Source: Arthrobotrys musiformis
Taxonomy: Eukaryota; Ascomycota; Orbiliomycetes; Orbiliales; Orbiliaceae
Direction: 5' to 3'
NCBI GenBank assembly: GCA_036971715.1
Contig: JAVHJL010000013.1
Span: forward strand, 806,001-870,000
DNA length: 64,000 nucleotides
The position numbers were made by a program, and so were the translations under genes. The notes under the pieces were generated by a model. That model saw nothing but the letters and a program-made list of their open reading frames with translations, was not told the origin of the DNA and did no database searches. Below, one piece after another: positions 38,138 to 48,151 of this stretch. Within the stretch, counting starts at the first letter, position 1, and each line of letters opens with the position of its first letter.

Positions 38138-39558
38138 GTTGGTCGATTGGGACGCCTCATATCGGTTTCCTCCCCTTTTCTTTCTTTTTTTTTGGTCGGT
38201 GGTGGGGGAGGATTTTCTTTTTTCTTTTTTTTTTTTTTGGTGGAGACCCCCCAACCTTTCCCTCCGACAGGTGCTGGTTGGTCATTCGAAAGAGGCTCTT
38301 CTTAAAGGATAAGTGACTTTGCATGACCTTAACTGGTGATATCCTTCGGGATATGCATTGGTTGATTGCAAGTCCGACCAGGTATGTTCCCACTTTTCTC
38401 TGCGATTTCTTCTTCTCCAAGCCGAAGGTACATACCGGGACGTCCCCGTGGAGGCTGGCTTTCCTTTCTTCTTCCTACCTTTCTGGATTTTCCTTTGGCC
38501 TTTGCTGAAGATTGGGGTTTCCTGGGTATGCATTGGTTTCGTGGGATTGTCCTTTTCGGTTGCGTGCTGGGGGGCTTCCTGCGATCTTAACCTTTGGTAC
38601 TTGGGATTCTTTCTTTGGGATGCAAAGGTTAATGGGACTTCTGGGGGGTTAGAGGGGATTGGATAAGTTCACTAAAGCGGGTTGAGCGGTTTAAATGTAC
38701 TTCTTTGGCTTGGTTAAGGGTTATTGCAGGAGTCAAGTGCATACCATGGTTCTCCCCGTCCGCGCTCTCTTTCTTAGTCGGTGGTATCTTCTTCATTTCT
38801 TTTTGTCCTGCGCGGTTGAAGCCTTCCTTTGGAGGTGTACATACACCGGACGGGAGACTTGGAGGGTGGTACGCATTGGTTGGAGATGTGTGCACATCGT
38901 GGGAGTTATTCTTTGGAAGGGTATTTTCTTGAGTAGAATGACTTTCGTAACCGGTGGTGTCTGGCAGGATGTGGGAGGGGGTGTCTGAGGGGGGGAGTTT
39001 TTGTATATACTTTCGTTTCGGGTTGTTTTTTTTCTTCTGGCGGTTCTCTGGCTGTAGAGTCTCCCGGCACGTTTGGGGGGATCGAAGAGAATGTTAGAGT
39101 TTTTTTTTCCTTTGAAGTTTTTTTTCCATTGGTTGTAGATTGTAGATTGTGATTGTAGAGGAGGGTAGTGAAGTATGATCTTGTATTTTGATACGTGTAT
39201 TGTGTGTGTACTACTTGCAGATATATACTAAACTGGTAGCCTCGAGACCAGGCGCTCCTGAGGCGTACGTACATAATTTTATATACACATACCGAATTAA
39301 TATGGTACAGCGTATTATCAAATTGGTATATATAAGCTTTCTATGGGTAGTTATGTCTGTATAAGCTTGTAAAGAGCGTTAGCTTGTGTGTTTGTGATAA
39401 TATGGAACCCTAGAGTGCTCACCTCTCTATATATCTTAAGCAAAGATATGATTTTGTTTCTCGGACGGCGGGCACCTGTTTAAGGGCGTAGTCCTTGTAG
39501 GAAGGATATGATATCCCCCATTTTCTAGCTTGATGGTGATGGTAATTGTGGACTCCTT
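38138..39558. other. T/G-rich 3' flank with a recurring short motif
   Basis: About 1.4 kb between the 3' ends of two convergent genes. It is strongly T- and G-rich on the plus strand with several long T runs (38187, 38219-38238, 39099). No frame has a credible domain. The 12-mer TAYGCATTGGTT recurs at 38352, 38527 and 38870, and another pair of similar blocks (around 38428 and 38834) shares an AGGT..ACATAC..CGGGACG-like pattern, suggesting a degenerate internal repeat. Confidence 0.5.
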
Positions 39559-40188
39559 TTAGCTCCTCCTTATCTTAAAATCCTCAAACTCGGTTTCCAG
39601 ACCCGTGGCGGCACCGGCACCTCCGGCGATAGCTATCCCTGACCCCGATTTCCTCGATATCTTCTTTCCCTTTTCTTCTTCATTCTGTTCTTGTTCTTCT
39701 TCATCGGTGGGTAGGCCTTCTCTTAGCGTGTTTTCCAAAATCTTGACTTTGGCTTTACCCCTGCGTATTCTGTCGTCGACTTCTTCGACGTCGTCTTCTT
39801 CGTTACGGATCGGTGGGGTGGTGGAGAGGGTTTGCAGGAGGGTTATGTGTTTTATGTGGCGGGGGTTTGATATTTTTATCTTTTCTGTGGTGGTGGTGTT
39901 ATCGGAAGGGAGTCGGGACTGCCAGATTTTGGTGCGGCCTTTGATTATGCCGAGTTGAAGGTATTTTTGGAAGGCGGTTTCTATGCCGAATGCGCGGCCT
40001 TCGAGGCGGCCGGCGGTTTGGCCTGCTAGAGTGCCTTCTTGGTGGCCGAGGGTGTAGTATCTATTTTTTGATGTTAGTAATATTTTCTTCATGCGAAAAA
40101 AAAAAAAAAGAAAAGAAAAGAAATAGAGGATGGGAGGGGCAACTTACTCTTCCTCGAGGTTGAGGACTGAATCGAGGATGTCCGTCAT
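39559..40188 (-). CDS. LTO1: Lto1-family deca-GX3 adaptor for Rli1 Fe-S maturation
   Basis: Two exons on the minus strand, 40188-40148 (41 nt) and 40060-39559, give 180 residues. The spliced N-terminus MTDILDSVLNLEEEYYTLG followed by HQEGTLAGQTAGRLEGRAFG and FQKYLQLGIIKG is the characteristic deca-GX3 region of Lto1/ORAOV1. By family knowledge Lto1 pairs with Yae1 and brings the ABC protein Rli1 (ABCE1) to the cytosolic Fe-S targeting complex, supporting ribosome recycling. After residue about 70 the protein becomes acidic/Lys-rich and low complexity, ending in a Gly/Ala patch and FEDFKIRRS. The C-terminal Trp important in yeast Lto1 is absent in this model. It shares a short divergent promoter with MES1. 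The 41-nt first exon is required to recover the family's N-terminus. Confidence 0.9.
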
Positions 40189-40727
40189 TTTTATTTATTT
40201 TATTTTATTTTAATATTTCTACTCCCTATTTTTTTTATAGGATCTTGGAGGTTGATTTGGTGAAGTTGTATAAGTTTGACGTTGAGATGTTGCAATTCGA
40301 TGTCCGGGCCCCTGTTCGGCGGACCCGGTTAGTCAGCCGGATACAAAAGATACCCCGCCTTGGTCAACTGCAAGTGCACGCAAGTACCCCGCCACGCCAT
40401 ACGCACATTTGCAAGTACTCTTGGGACATCAGCATCGCATTGGCAGCTTGGTTGAGAGCGGTTTAGTTTGGGCTGCTCAAAATCCTTCACCGTTTTTTGA
40501 TTTTTGCCTGAGACAAGTTTGGTTGGATTATCGATAAAAGGAACCAACAATTATCATTAAACCCAATCGATCGGAAGGAACCATTCAGAGTCATTCAACC
40601 TTAACAGCTCCTACGTTCACCTTCGATCGATCGATTTTATCTCTCTCAACCCGCCCGCCTGATTTTTCTACCATCCATCCGTCTTTCTTGCTCTGGTATT
40701 ACCGTCCTCGCGACAATAGCCCTGCAA
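40189..40727. promoter_or_regulatory. Bidirectional promoter of LTO1 and MES1
   Basis: 539 bp separate the two divergent start codons. Immediately upstream of LTO1 the plus strand is a T/A-rich tract (40188-40238). Upstream of MES1 lies a pyrimidine-rich leader (40625-40700). No reading frame of note. Both genes serve translation (Rli1 maturation and Met-tRNA charging), so co-regulation is plausible but is only inferred from position. Confidence 0.6.
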
Positions 40728-43527
40728 ATGGCGACAAGCCTCAAACTCAACGTCCCCACTGTTGCTCCTCGCGGGTCTCCGGCTTTCGCTCAGGCTCTGA
40801 AAGCTTGCTGTGCTATTACCGCTTTCCAGGCCGATCAGGTCCAGTTTTGCAAATGTATGTTCTCCCGTTTTTTCCCATTCCGTTTATTTTCCTTTCGGTC
40901 GTCTGATGCAGGTCTTCTCCCGTCCGATGGCCTTTTTTTGGTGATGGTGGGGTGATGCAGTAAGGCAAAAAAAACTAATTTTGTGATAGCGACCGACACC
41001 GCTGTATCGTTAGAAGCACCAAAGGAAGGTGTAACGATCGTAGACATTAACGCCATCGTCCGGTACCTTGGCCGAGTCGGTGGGGCGTCCTTCAACCCTT
41101 CGCAGCGAGCTCCCGACGACGCTTGGATCGAGTGGGAGGAGCTGGTGCTACGGCCGAGGATTAGTGAACTCCAGACCGTGCTGGATTTGGCTGAGACGCT
41201 TTTGGAGAAGAGTGGGATTGTATGTTTCCCTTCCGGTTCTGTCGTTTTTTTTTCTCCGGAGAGAAAAAAGAAAGATTGGTGGAGAGGTGAGCTGATTGAG
41301 AGGGAATAGGCTCCGGCTGTTTCGCCTGCACAAATCATCCTCTTTGCGACGCTGTACGATTCCACGGCTGGTGCTTCGCCTAGTATCCTTGATAAACACC
41401 CGAAGTTGAAAACCTGGTTCCGAAAGACGTTAGATAGCGAGTGGGCTATTGAAGGCATCCAAAAGGCCGCAACTATGACTACTGTCGCACCAGCTAGTTC
41501 TTCGTCTGCTAAGGCGGTCAAGGGGGCCGCTGGAGCTTCTGAGAAGGTTGAAAAGAAGCCAGTCGTTGTTGGGACAGTGGCCGACAGGAAGGTTTCGGAT
41601 GGAATTGAAATGAAGGTTTATGCTCCTGGTGAGAAGATGTAAGCTCTTCATTTCCATTCCCTTTTGTACAAGCTTGGAAGGGGTGTTTGCTGATGATGAG
41701 GGGGTATGATATAGTCTACCAGTCCCTGGCCAGCGAAATGTCCTCATTACTTCTGCATTGCCGTACGTCAACAATGTTCCCCATCTTGGCAACATCATCG
41801 GATCAGTTCTTAGTGCCGATGTCTACTCCCGTTACTGCAAGGCTCGTAACTACAATTGTCTTTACATCTGCGGTACAGACGAATACGGTACCGCGACCGA
41901 AACCAAAGCTCTCGAGGAGAAAGTCACCCCACGCGAGCTTTGCGACAAATACAATGCCCTCCACCAGGCCGTCTATAAATGGTTTAACATTGGCTTCGAC
42001 CACTTCGGCCGTACTACCACACCAGAACAAACTGAGATCGCTCAGGATATCTTCTTGAAGCTACATAAGAATGGATATCTTTCCGAAGATTCGATTACCC
42101 AGCTTTACTGCGAACAGCATGATGGTTTCCTCGCCGATCGATACGTTGAGGGTACTTGTCCTAAATGCAACTATGATGATGCTCGAGGCGATCAGTGCGA
42201 TAAATGCGGTTCGCTTTTGGATCCTATGGAGCTTATCAAGCCCCGCTGCAAGCTCGATAATTCTACCCCTGTCGTCCGACCTACCAAGCACATCTACCTC
42301 GAGCTTGGAAAGCTGCAACCTCAGGAGGAGGCATGGTTCAATAAGTCAGTCACCGAGGGTGCATGGGCTCGCAATGGTAAAATGATCACTGAGTCATGGT
42401 TGAAGGAAGGTCTTCAGAAGAGAGCTATTACTCGAGATTTGTCGTGGGGTACACCGTTACCAAAGGAAGGATTTGAAGATTACCAAAAGAAGGTTTTGTA
42501 CGTCTGGTTCGACGCTTGCATTGGGTATGTCTCCATCACTGCGACCTACACACCGGAATGGGAGCGTTGGTGGAAGGATCCCGAGAACGTTAGACTCTAC
42601 CAGTTCATGGGTAAAGACAACGTTCCTTTCCACTCTGTCATCTTCCCGTCTTCGCAATTGGGCACGGGTGATAAGTGGACTATGGTCCACCACATCTCCA
42701 CGACCGAGTACCTCCAATACGAAGGTGGCAAGTTCTCGAAATCGCGAAACGTCGGCGTCTTTGGAAATAATGCGGAAGACACTGGTATTCCCGCTGACGT
42801 CTGGCGATTTTACTTGCTGGCATCGAGACCGGAGTCGGGAGATACGCAATTCATCTGGCGAGATTTCATCTTTAAGAACAACAGCGAGCTTTTGGCGAGG
42901 TTGGGTAACTTTGTTAACAGACTCGTCAAGTTTGCTATCGCCAAGTACGAGGGATTGGTGCCGGATTATACCACCGCTGGCAACGATCCCGCGTTCGATG
43001 GGTTCAAAGCTGATATCAACAAGTTATTGAAGGAGTACGTTGAGGAATTGGAGGCCGTCCACATCCGTGCCGGTACCGAATTACTCATGCACGTAGCCCA
43101 ACGGGGGAACCAATTCCTTCAGGATAACAAGCTGGATAACGCGACATTTGCGGCGGAACCGGCCAAGACGGCGGCTGTGGTCGGGTTGGGGTTGAATTTG
43201 ATATACTTGCTGTCGGCGTTGAGTTATCCGTACATGCCGGCGACGGGAGAATCGATTGCTAGACAGTTGAATGCGCCGTTGAGGAATATTCCGGATACGT
43301 GGGAGTTGGATTTGAAGGTTGGGCATAGAATTGGGAAGGCGGAGTATTTGTTTAGTATGATTGACATGAAGAAGGAAGGGGAGTGGCAGCAGAAGTACGG
43401 AGGGGATAAGAAGGTCGAGGAGGCTTTGAAGGTGGAGGAAAAGAAGAAGAAGGCGGAGAAGAAGGCGAAGAGGAAGGAGGGGGCTGCTAAGAAGGGGGAG
43501 AGCGCTGCCGCTGCCACCGCTAACTAA
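40728..43527 (+). CDS. MES1: Cytosolic methionyl-tRNA synthetase
   Basis: Four exons, 40728-40854, 40990-41219, 41310-41638 and 41715-43527, all in phase, give 832 residues. The enzyme activates methionine with ATP and charges tRNA-Met. Residues 1-200 form a GST-like appended domain (WIEWEELVLRP and LFATLYD segments), as in yeast Mes1, where it docks the cofactor Arc1. The catalytic Rossmann fold starts near 231. The HIGH signature reads HLGN at 252-255, a zinc knuckle has Cys377, 380, 390 and 393, and the KMSKS loop reads KFSKS at 568-572. An anticodon-binding helical domain follows. The last roughly 45 residues are Lys/Glu/Ala-rich, which could bind tRNA non-specifically. Length is slightly above the yeast protein (751), mostly from this tail and linkers. 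It is convergent with the lipoate ligase gene. Confidence 0.98.
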
Positions 43528-43835
43528 TTTTCTTTTCTTCCGTTTTTCCTTTTATATTTCTTTAGACTTCGAGATTATGTTTATTGTATGGGGGCTGTGA
43601 TGATGGTTTATGATGCATGAGGGAGGGTTTTGGTACGCTATACGTTGTTTTGATACATGGATATCCGGGAATTTTGTATTACAATTGCATTACATGAGAG
43701 GGAGCATAGATGAGGAACGATAAAAAAGACAAGATGAACTGAAAGGCACTTGAGATTTTCAATGTTTTTTTTTTAAAATTTTTTCTTTCTTATAATGGAT
43801 ACTATAAATACATCTAGTTCCCGAAGATAGGAGTT
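43528..43835. other. Short convergent 3' intergenic region
   Basis: 308 bp between the stop codons of MES1 (plus) and the lipoate ligase gene (minus). A/T-rich with T and A runs at about 43765-43790 suitable for 3'-end processing on either strand. The two mRNAs may overlap at their 3' ends. Confidence 0.6.
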
Positions 43836-45602
43836 CTATGGATCCTTTGCTTGATCTGAAGGGCCTGAGGTCGTTCCGTCGGTAGACTGCTCGACTGTGA
43901 CTGAAGTAGCCTCCTCTGCTTTACTCCGCCGTTTCTTCTAATACAATAACCAATTATCTATATTATACTCCTGGAGGAAAAGGGAGAAATCAACCTACAG
44001 ACTCTACCAACCCCCTCTTCTTCCTCTGTTCATCTCTATCGATCGCTCTAGCCCTCAAAGTCTTCTCACCGTCATCGGTCTTATACGGATCGAACTTCTC
44101 GTCTCCCCTCCACGCGCCCACGGCGGTATTTATCCACCGTCCCAGATCTTTAATGGTATCCTCGGGGAGGGATTTTACTTCGGATAGCTTTTGGGAGATG
44201 TGTGGGCCCGAGAAGGGGGTGTTGAGGAGGCGGATGTGTGATTCTTGGGATTGGACGAAGGAGAAGTCTGGGTCTTTTGAGGTTGAGATTTGGATGTTTT
44301 GTAGGGTTGAGGAGGTTGAGAGGAGGGTGAATTTGGACTTTTTGCTTGGGTTAGTGTGGGGTTTTTTGCTTGGGGAGAAGGGGACTTACGTTTTGGGGGA
44401 GGATGGGTTGGAAGCCGGGGAGGGTTGATAGTTCTGGGAGGGGCTTTGAGGGCGGGAGGGAGAGGGTGAATTCTGGGGTTTGGGTGTATAGCCACTTTTG
44501 GGACTTTATGGTGTATATATAAATTTGGATTTATGGGGTTCACGTCAGATTGTGGGTTTCTTATCACGAGAGTAATTTACGGGAGGAGACAGTGGATTTG
44601 ATTTGTAATTTTTTTTTTTGGGTATGTAACATGTAATAACATCCGCTGCGTTCCAATGATGGTATCGCAGCAGGCAATAAACCGGAAATATAAAAAACAA
44701 ATGAAAGTGTAAAGCAGAGGGGGGGGATGGCTCACCTGTAACTCCTTCATTCCTTCTTTGATGTAATCCCTAACCTTTATTGCTTCTCCCTCGTCCAAGG
44801 TAACTCTAATAGCCCACTCATCGCCTTCTTTTCCAAACTCGTTGGCGATTAGAAACTCCTCCTCGATTTTCTCGGTTAGTGCTTCTTTATCGACGCCGAT
44901 ATTTGAAACCTCGCTTCTGACGCTTTCGACGCCCTTGGTGGTTATGAACTCCTTCAGCGGACTTCTTAGCAAAGACTTTATATCATCTAGTTTGGAGGAG
45001 AGTAGTAGCGTAGCGTGGTGATATGCCCTCTCCCTAATTATTTTATAAGCCGAGCCGGAGACCTTGAGGTCTTTCCCCGGTTGGCGGAGTACTATATCAT
45101 GGCGTTCGTTGATCGTAGCTTCGCTGACGCCGAGGGAATGGAGTGCCTTCACGACGACTTTGGCGTAGAAATCGCGGTCGAAGGATTTCCGCGGTGTTAT
45201 GACGGACCAGCAGAGGTTGCCGAGGTCGTGGTAGACGGTCCCCCCGCCGCTGCGTCTTCGGACGAGGTTTACGTGCGAATGTTTGGGGGAGTCCAGGAGG
45301 GGGATGTTGACTTCTGACCAGATGTTTTGGTTTCGGCCGAGGATTATGGAGGGGCTGTTTGTGTAGGTGAAGAGGATTTTTGAAGTTGGTGGGGAGTGGC
45401 GGAGGAGGTAGTCTTCCAGGCTGAGGTTGAAGAAGGGGTTTGTGGAGGTTGAGCGGTAGATGTGGAGGCGGTGGGGGGAGTTGCGGAGGAGTTCGAGGGG
45501 GTGTTTGTCTGGGATTTGAGGGGGGGTGGAGTAGTGTCGGACGGTGAGTTTGAGGGGGTTGGTGAAGGTTAGGAGGCGGGGGAGGCCCCGGGAGGGGGAC
45601 AT
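43836..45602 (-). CDS. AIM22: Mitochondrial lipoate-protein ligase, LplA type
   Basis: Four exons on the minus strand, 45602-44736, 44503-44390, 44337-43999 and 43937-43836, all in phase 0, give 473 residues. It attaches lipoate to lysines of mitochondrial 2-oxoacid dehydrogenase E2 proteins and GCV H-protein, either from free lipoate or by transfer. Residues 1-28 (Arg, Ser and hydrophobic, no acidic residues) look like a mitochondrial presequence, which supports this start over in-frame codons further 5'. The ligase signature RRSGGGTVYHDLGN is at 116-129. Lys180 in KVSGSAYK aligns with the family's invariant lysine, followed by RAYHHATLL. The C-terminal accessory domain begins around SQKWLYTQTPEF (about 290). 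Intron 1 is long (232 nt) and could hide an extra exon. The last junction has a GTAGGT donor, and an alternative there changes the final 30 residues. It is divergent from ARO2. Confidence 0.93.
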
Positions 45603-46136
45603 GGTGGTGATGTTCGTGGTGGGGGGGTTGAGGATGAGGTTGAAGTTGAAGCTGGATTGGGATGATTTTGATAGTGGTTTTGGCGGCAACGCAAGAGCGG
45701 GCAAAATGCAACAGGTTCGATTGCATCCGTGTCCGCCAATTTGTATGGGGAAACCTCCCAAAAGGTGCTTCTAACGCCACTTTCGAGGGGAAACAGCCTA
45801 AAAAAATGACTGTGCGAACTGGATTCTCCACCGAACAAGCTCCCGTTGTCGGAAATTTGTTCTAGCCTCTGTGTCATGAGTAATAGGCTGTTGAAGATTA
45901 GTCGGCCGTCGCCTGAGACCATATTTGGAGGGGTGCCGTTGTCGGCCTGCAGGTGTTTCTTATAAGCGGCGCTTTTCCCCAAAGAAAATATCCAACAGAA
46001 TACTACATTCCACAAAGACCCCCCATCGATTCGATCTGTCGCCTCTTTGCCCAATTTTCACCACTTCGACTCGATATCACACTTCGTCGGACGCGGATAT
46101 AGGGATTTTAAGCATATAGCATTATATTTTACCATC
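45603..46136. promoter_or_regulatory. Bidirectional promoter of lipoate ligase and ARO2
   Basis: 534 bp between the divergent start codons. There is no credible coding frame: in-frame extensions of the ligase frame run into it but lack targeting-peptide character. An A/T-rich patch (about 46097-46136) abuts the ARO2 ATG. No specific factor site identified. Confidence 0.55.
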
Positions 46137-47579
46137 ATGTCGACTTTTGGAACGCTTTTCCGGGTCACTACGTATGTTCTCCACAGCTTGGAGCTAAAGC
46201 CGGTCCCCTGCTAACACCCCGGTGACTCAACCACAGCTACGGTGAATCCCACTGCAAGTCCGTAGGATGTATCGTCGATGGTGTCCCACCGGGAATGGAA
46301 CTTACGGAGGCGGATATCCAGCCTCAGATGACTCGGCGACGACCCGGCCAGAGCGCCCTCAGCACTCCCGTTCGTGCCCACCCCGCTATTCCACCCTCGT
46401 TTCCGTAGAACTCGTGGCTAACGGCTTTATTTGCTGGAAATATAGAGAGATGAGAAGGATTTGGTACAGATTCAGTCGGGGACTGAGGCTGGTGTAACAT
46501 TGGGAACGCCAATTGGCATGTTGGTTAGGAATGAGGACCAAAGGCCGAAAGACTACAGCGAGATGGACATCTACCCGCGTCCTAGTCATGCCGACTGGAC
46601 TTATTTGCAAAAGTACGGTGTAAAAGCCCGTAGCGGTGGTGGAAGAAGTAGTGCCCGTGAAACAATTGGTATTGCCACCCTCTATTCTACTATACTTTAC
46701 GGGTTTTAAACGGACTAACAATGATTTTCAGGCCGTGTCGCCGCCGGTGCCATCGCCGAAAAATACCTCCGCCTCTCCCACAACATCGAAATCGTCGCCT
46801 TCGTGTCCTCCGTAGGTCCTATCCACCTTTTCGACCCAGAGGCAACCCCATCCTCCGATCCGGCGTTCCTATCCCTCCTCTCCACAATCACCCGCGAAAA
46901 AGTCGACTCCTTCTTACCCGTTAGATGCCCCGACACCGTCGCCTCCGGAAAAATGGCAGATTTAATCGCAGAATACAGAGATAAGAAGGACTCGATAGGT
47001 GGTACCGTTACATGTGTTATTAGAAATGTACCAGCGGGACTGGGAGAGCCGTGTTTCGACAAGATCGAGGCGAAGCTGGCGCATGCGATGTTGTCGATAC
47101 CGGCTACCAAGGGATTCGAAGTCGGGTCTGGATTCAAGGGGACAGAAATTCCCGGATCGAAGCATAATGATATGTTTGTCCCTCACCCTACGAAGCCGCT
47201 ATCTCTAGCGACTTCGACAAATCACTCTGGTGGGATCCAGGGGGGTATTACAAATGGAGAGGATATCTACTTCAAAGTGGCTTTCAAGAGCCCTGCGACT
47301 ATTAGCATCGCGCAGCAGACTGCTAGTTATGCCGGTGAACCGGGGACGTTGGAGGCTAAGGGCAGACACGATCCCAGTGTTGTGCCCCGAGCTATTCCGA
47401 TCGTAGAGGCCATGGCGGCTTTGGTAGTTATGGATATGGTGTTGCAGCAACAAAGCCGGGAAGCAAGCCGGGAGATGCTGGGAAGAGCGGCGAGATTGGT
47501 GCCTCAGCTGTCGAAGGAGGAGGAAAAGGTGGCGGTAGAGAGCGCTGAGAAGGTTTTGGAGGCTGTGGAGAAGGCTTAG
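46137..47579 (+). CDS. ARO2: Chorismate synthase
   Basis: Four exons, 46137-46171, 46237-46369, 46446-46668 and 46732-47579, give 412 residues. The enzyme converts EPSP to chorismate, the last step of the shikimate pathway, using reduced FMN. Signatures are clear: YGESHCKSVGCIVDGVPPG early (catalytic His17), MTRRRPGQSALSTPRDEKD, SGTEAGVTLGTPIGM, RSGGGRSSARETIGRVAAGA and TNHSGGIQGGITNG near the C-terminus. The second catalytic His is in RPSHADWTY. The second intron begins with GTTCGT, a weaker donor than usual, but it is fixed by the family alignment across STP|RDEKD. The C-terminal 40 residues form a helical extension. Fungal enzymes of this family are often bifunctional with flavin reductase activity; that cannot be seen directly here. 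Confidence 0.97.
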
Positions 47580-48151
47580 TTTTGTGGTTTCGGAAGGGAC
47601 ATCGAATTGTATATAGAGGTAATCGGGTTTATGATATGTCTTGAGAGTTATATTAGATTGTCACGATCATAGAGTACGTGAGCTTGTTTTAGCCAGAACC
47701 TGGACGTCGAGTTGAGGCCTAAGTAAAAGCTATGCACTAGAAATTGTGTACGTGAACGACGCACGGCTTGTCCATCTTGACGGCTAGAGGCTAGTATAGC
47801 CTTTCAACTCTACACTACGCCTCTGTAGACAGTATCAAAATTACAACACTAAGAACGCAGTTTCTCCATGTTGTCAACACGGCGGCAGCATGATAATTTG
47901 ACAATGTAGCAAACCGTGCAGATTGCATGTCCAGGAGCGGAAATCTCACCGTGGCGGGGTATCGCAAAGCTGAGATATCTCGCGTGGAGGCGCTTTTCTA
48001 TCTGGTGAAGTGGGATCCATGGAGTTTTGAACTATTCTACTTTCCTATGTATCTCTGGATAGCCATGTACTAACGAGCGATCGAATTCGCGAAAGTGCTC
48101 CCAAAAGAAAGATATTCGAGCTATAGAATTGCCAAAACGGCAACTTAGACG
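47580..48151. other. Intergenic between ARO2 and the NLR-type gene
   Basis: 572 bp between tandem plus-strand genes. No credible frame. It should contain the ARO2 terminator and the promoter of the NACHT gene. A small A/C-rich stretch precedes the NACHT ATG. Confidence 0.5.

Noticed and set aside
45603..45761. N-terminal extension of lipoate ligase starting at 45761
   Set aside because: The extension lacks presequence character, while the internal ATG at 45602 begins a typical mitochondrial targeting peptide.
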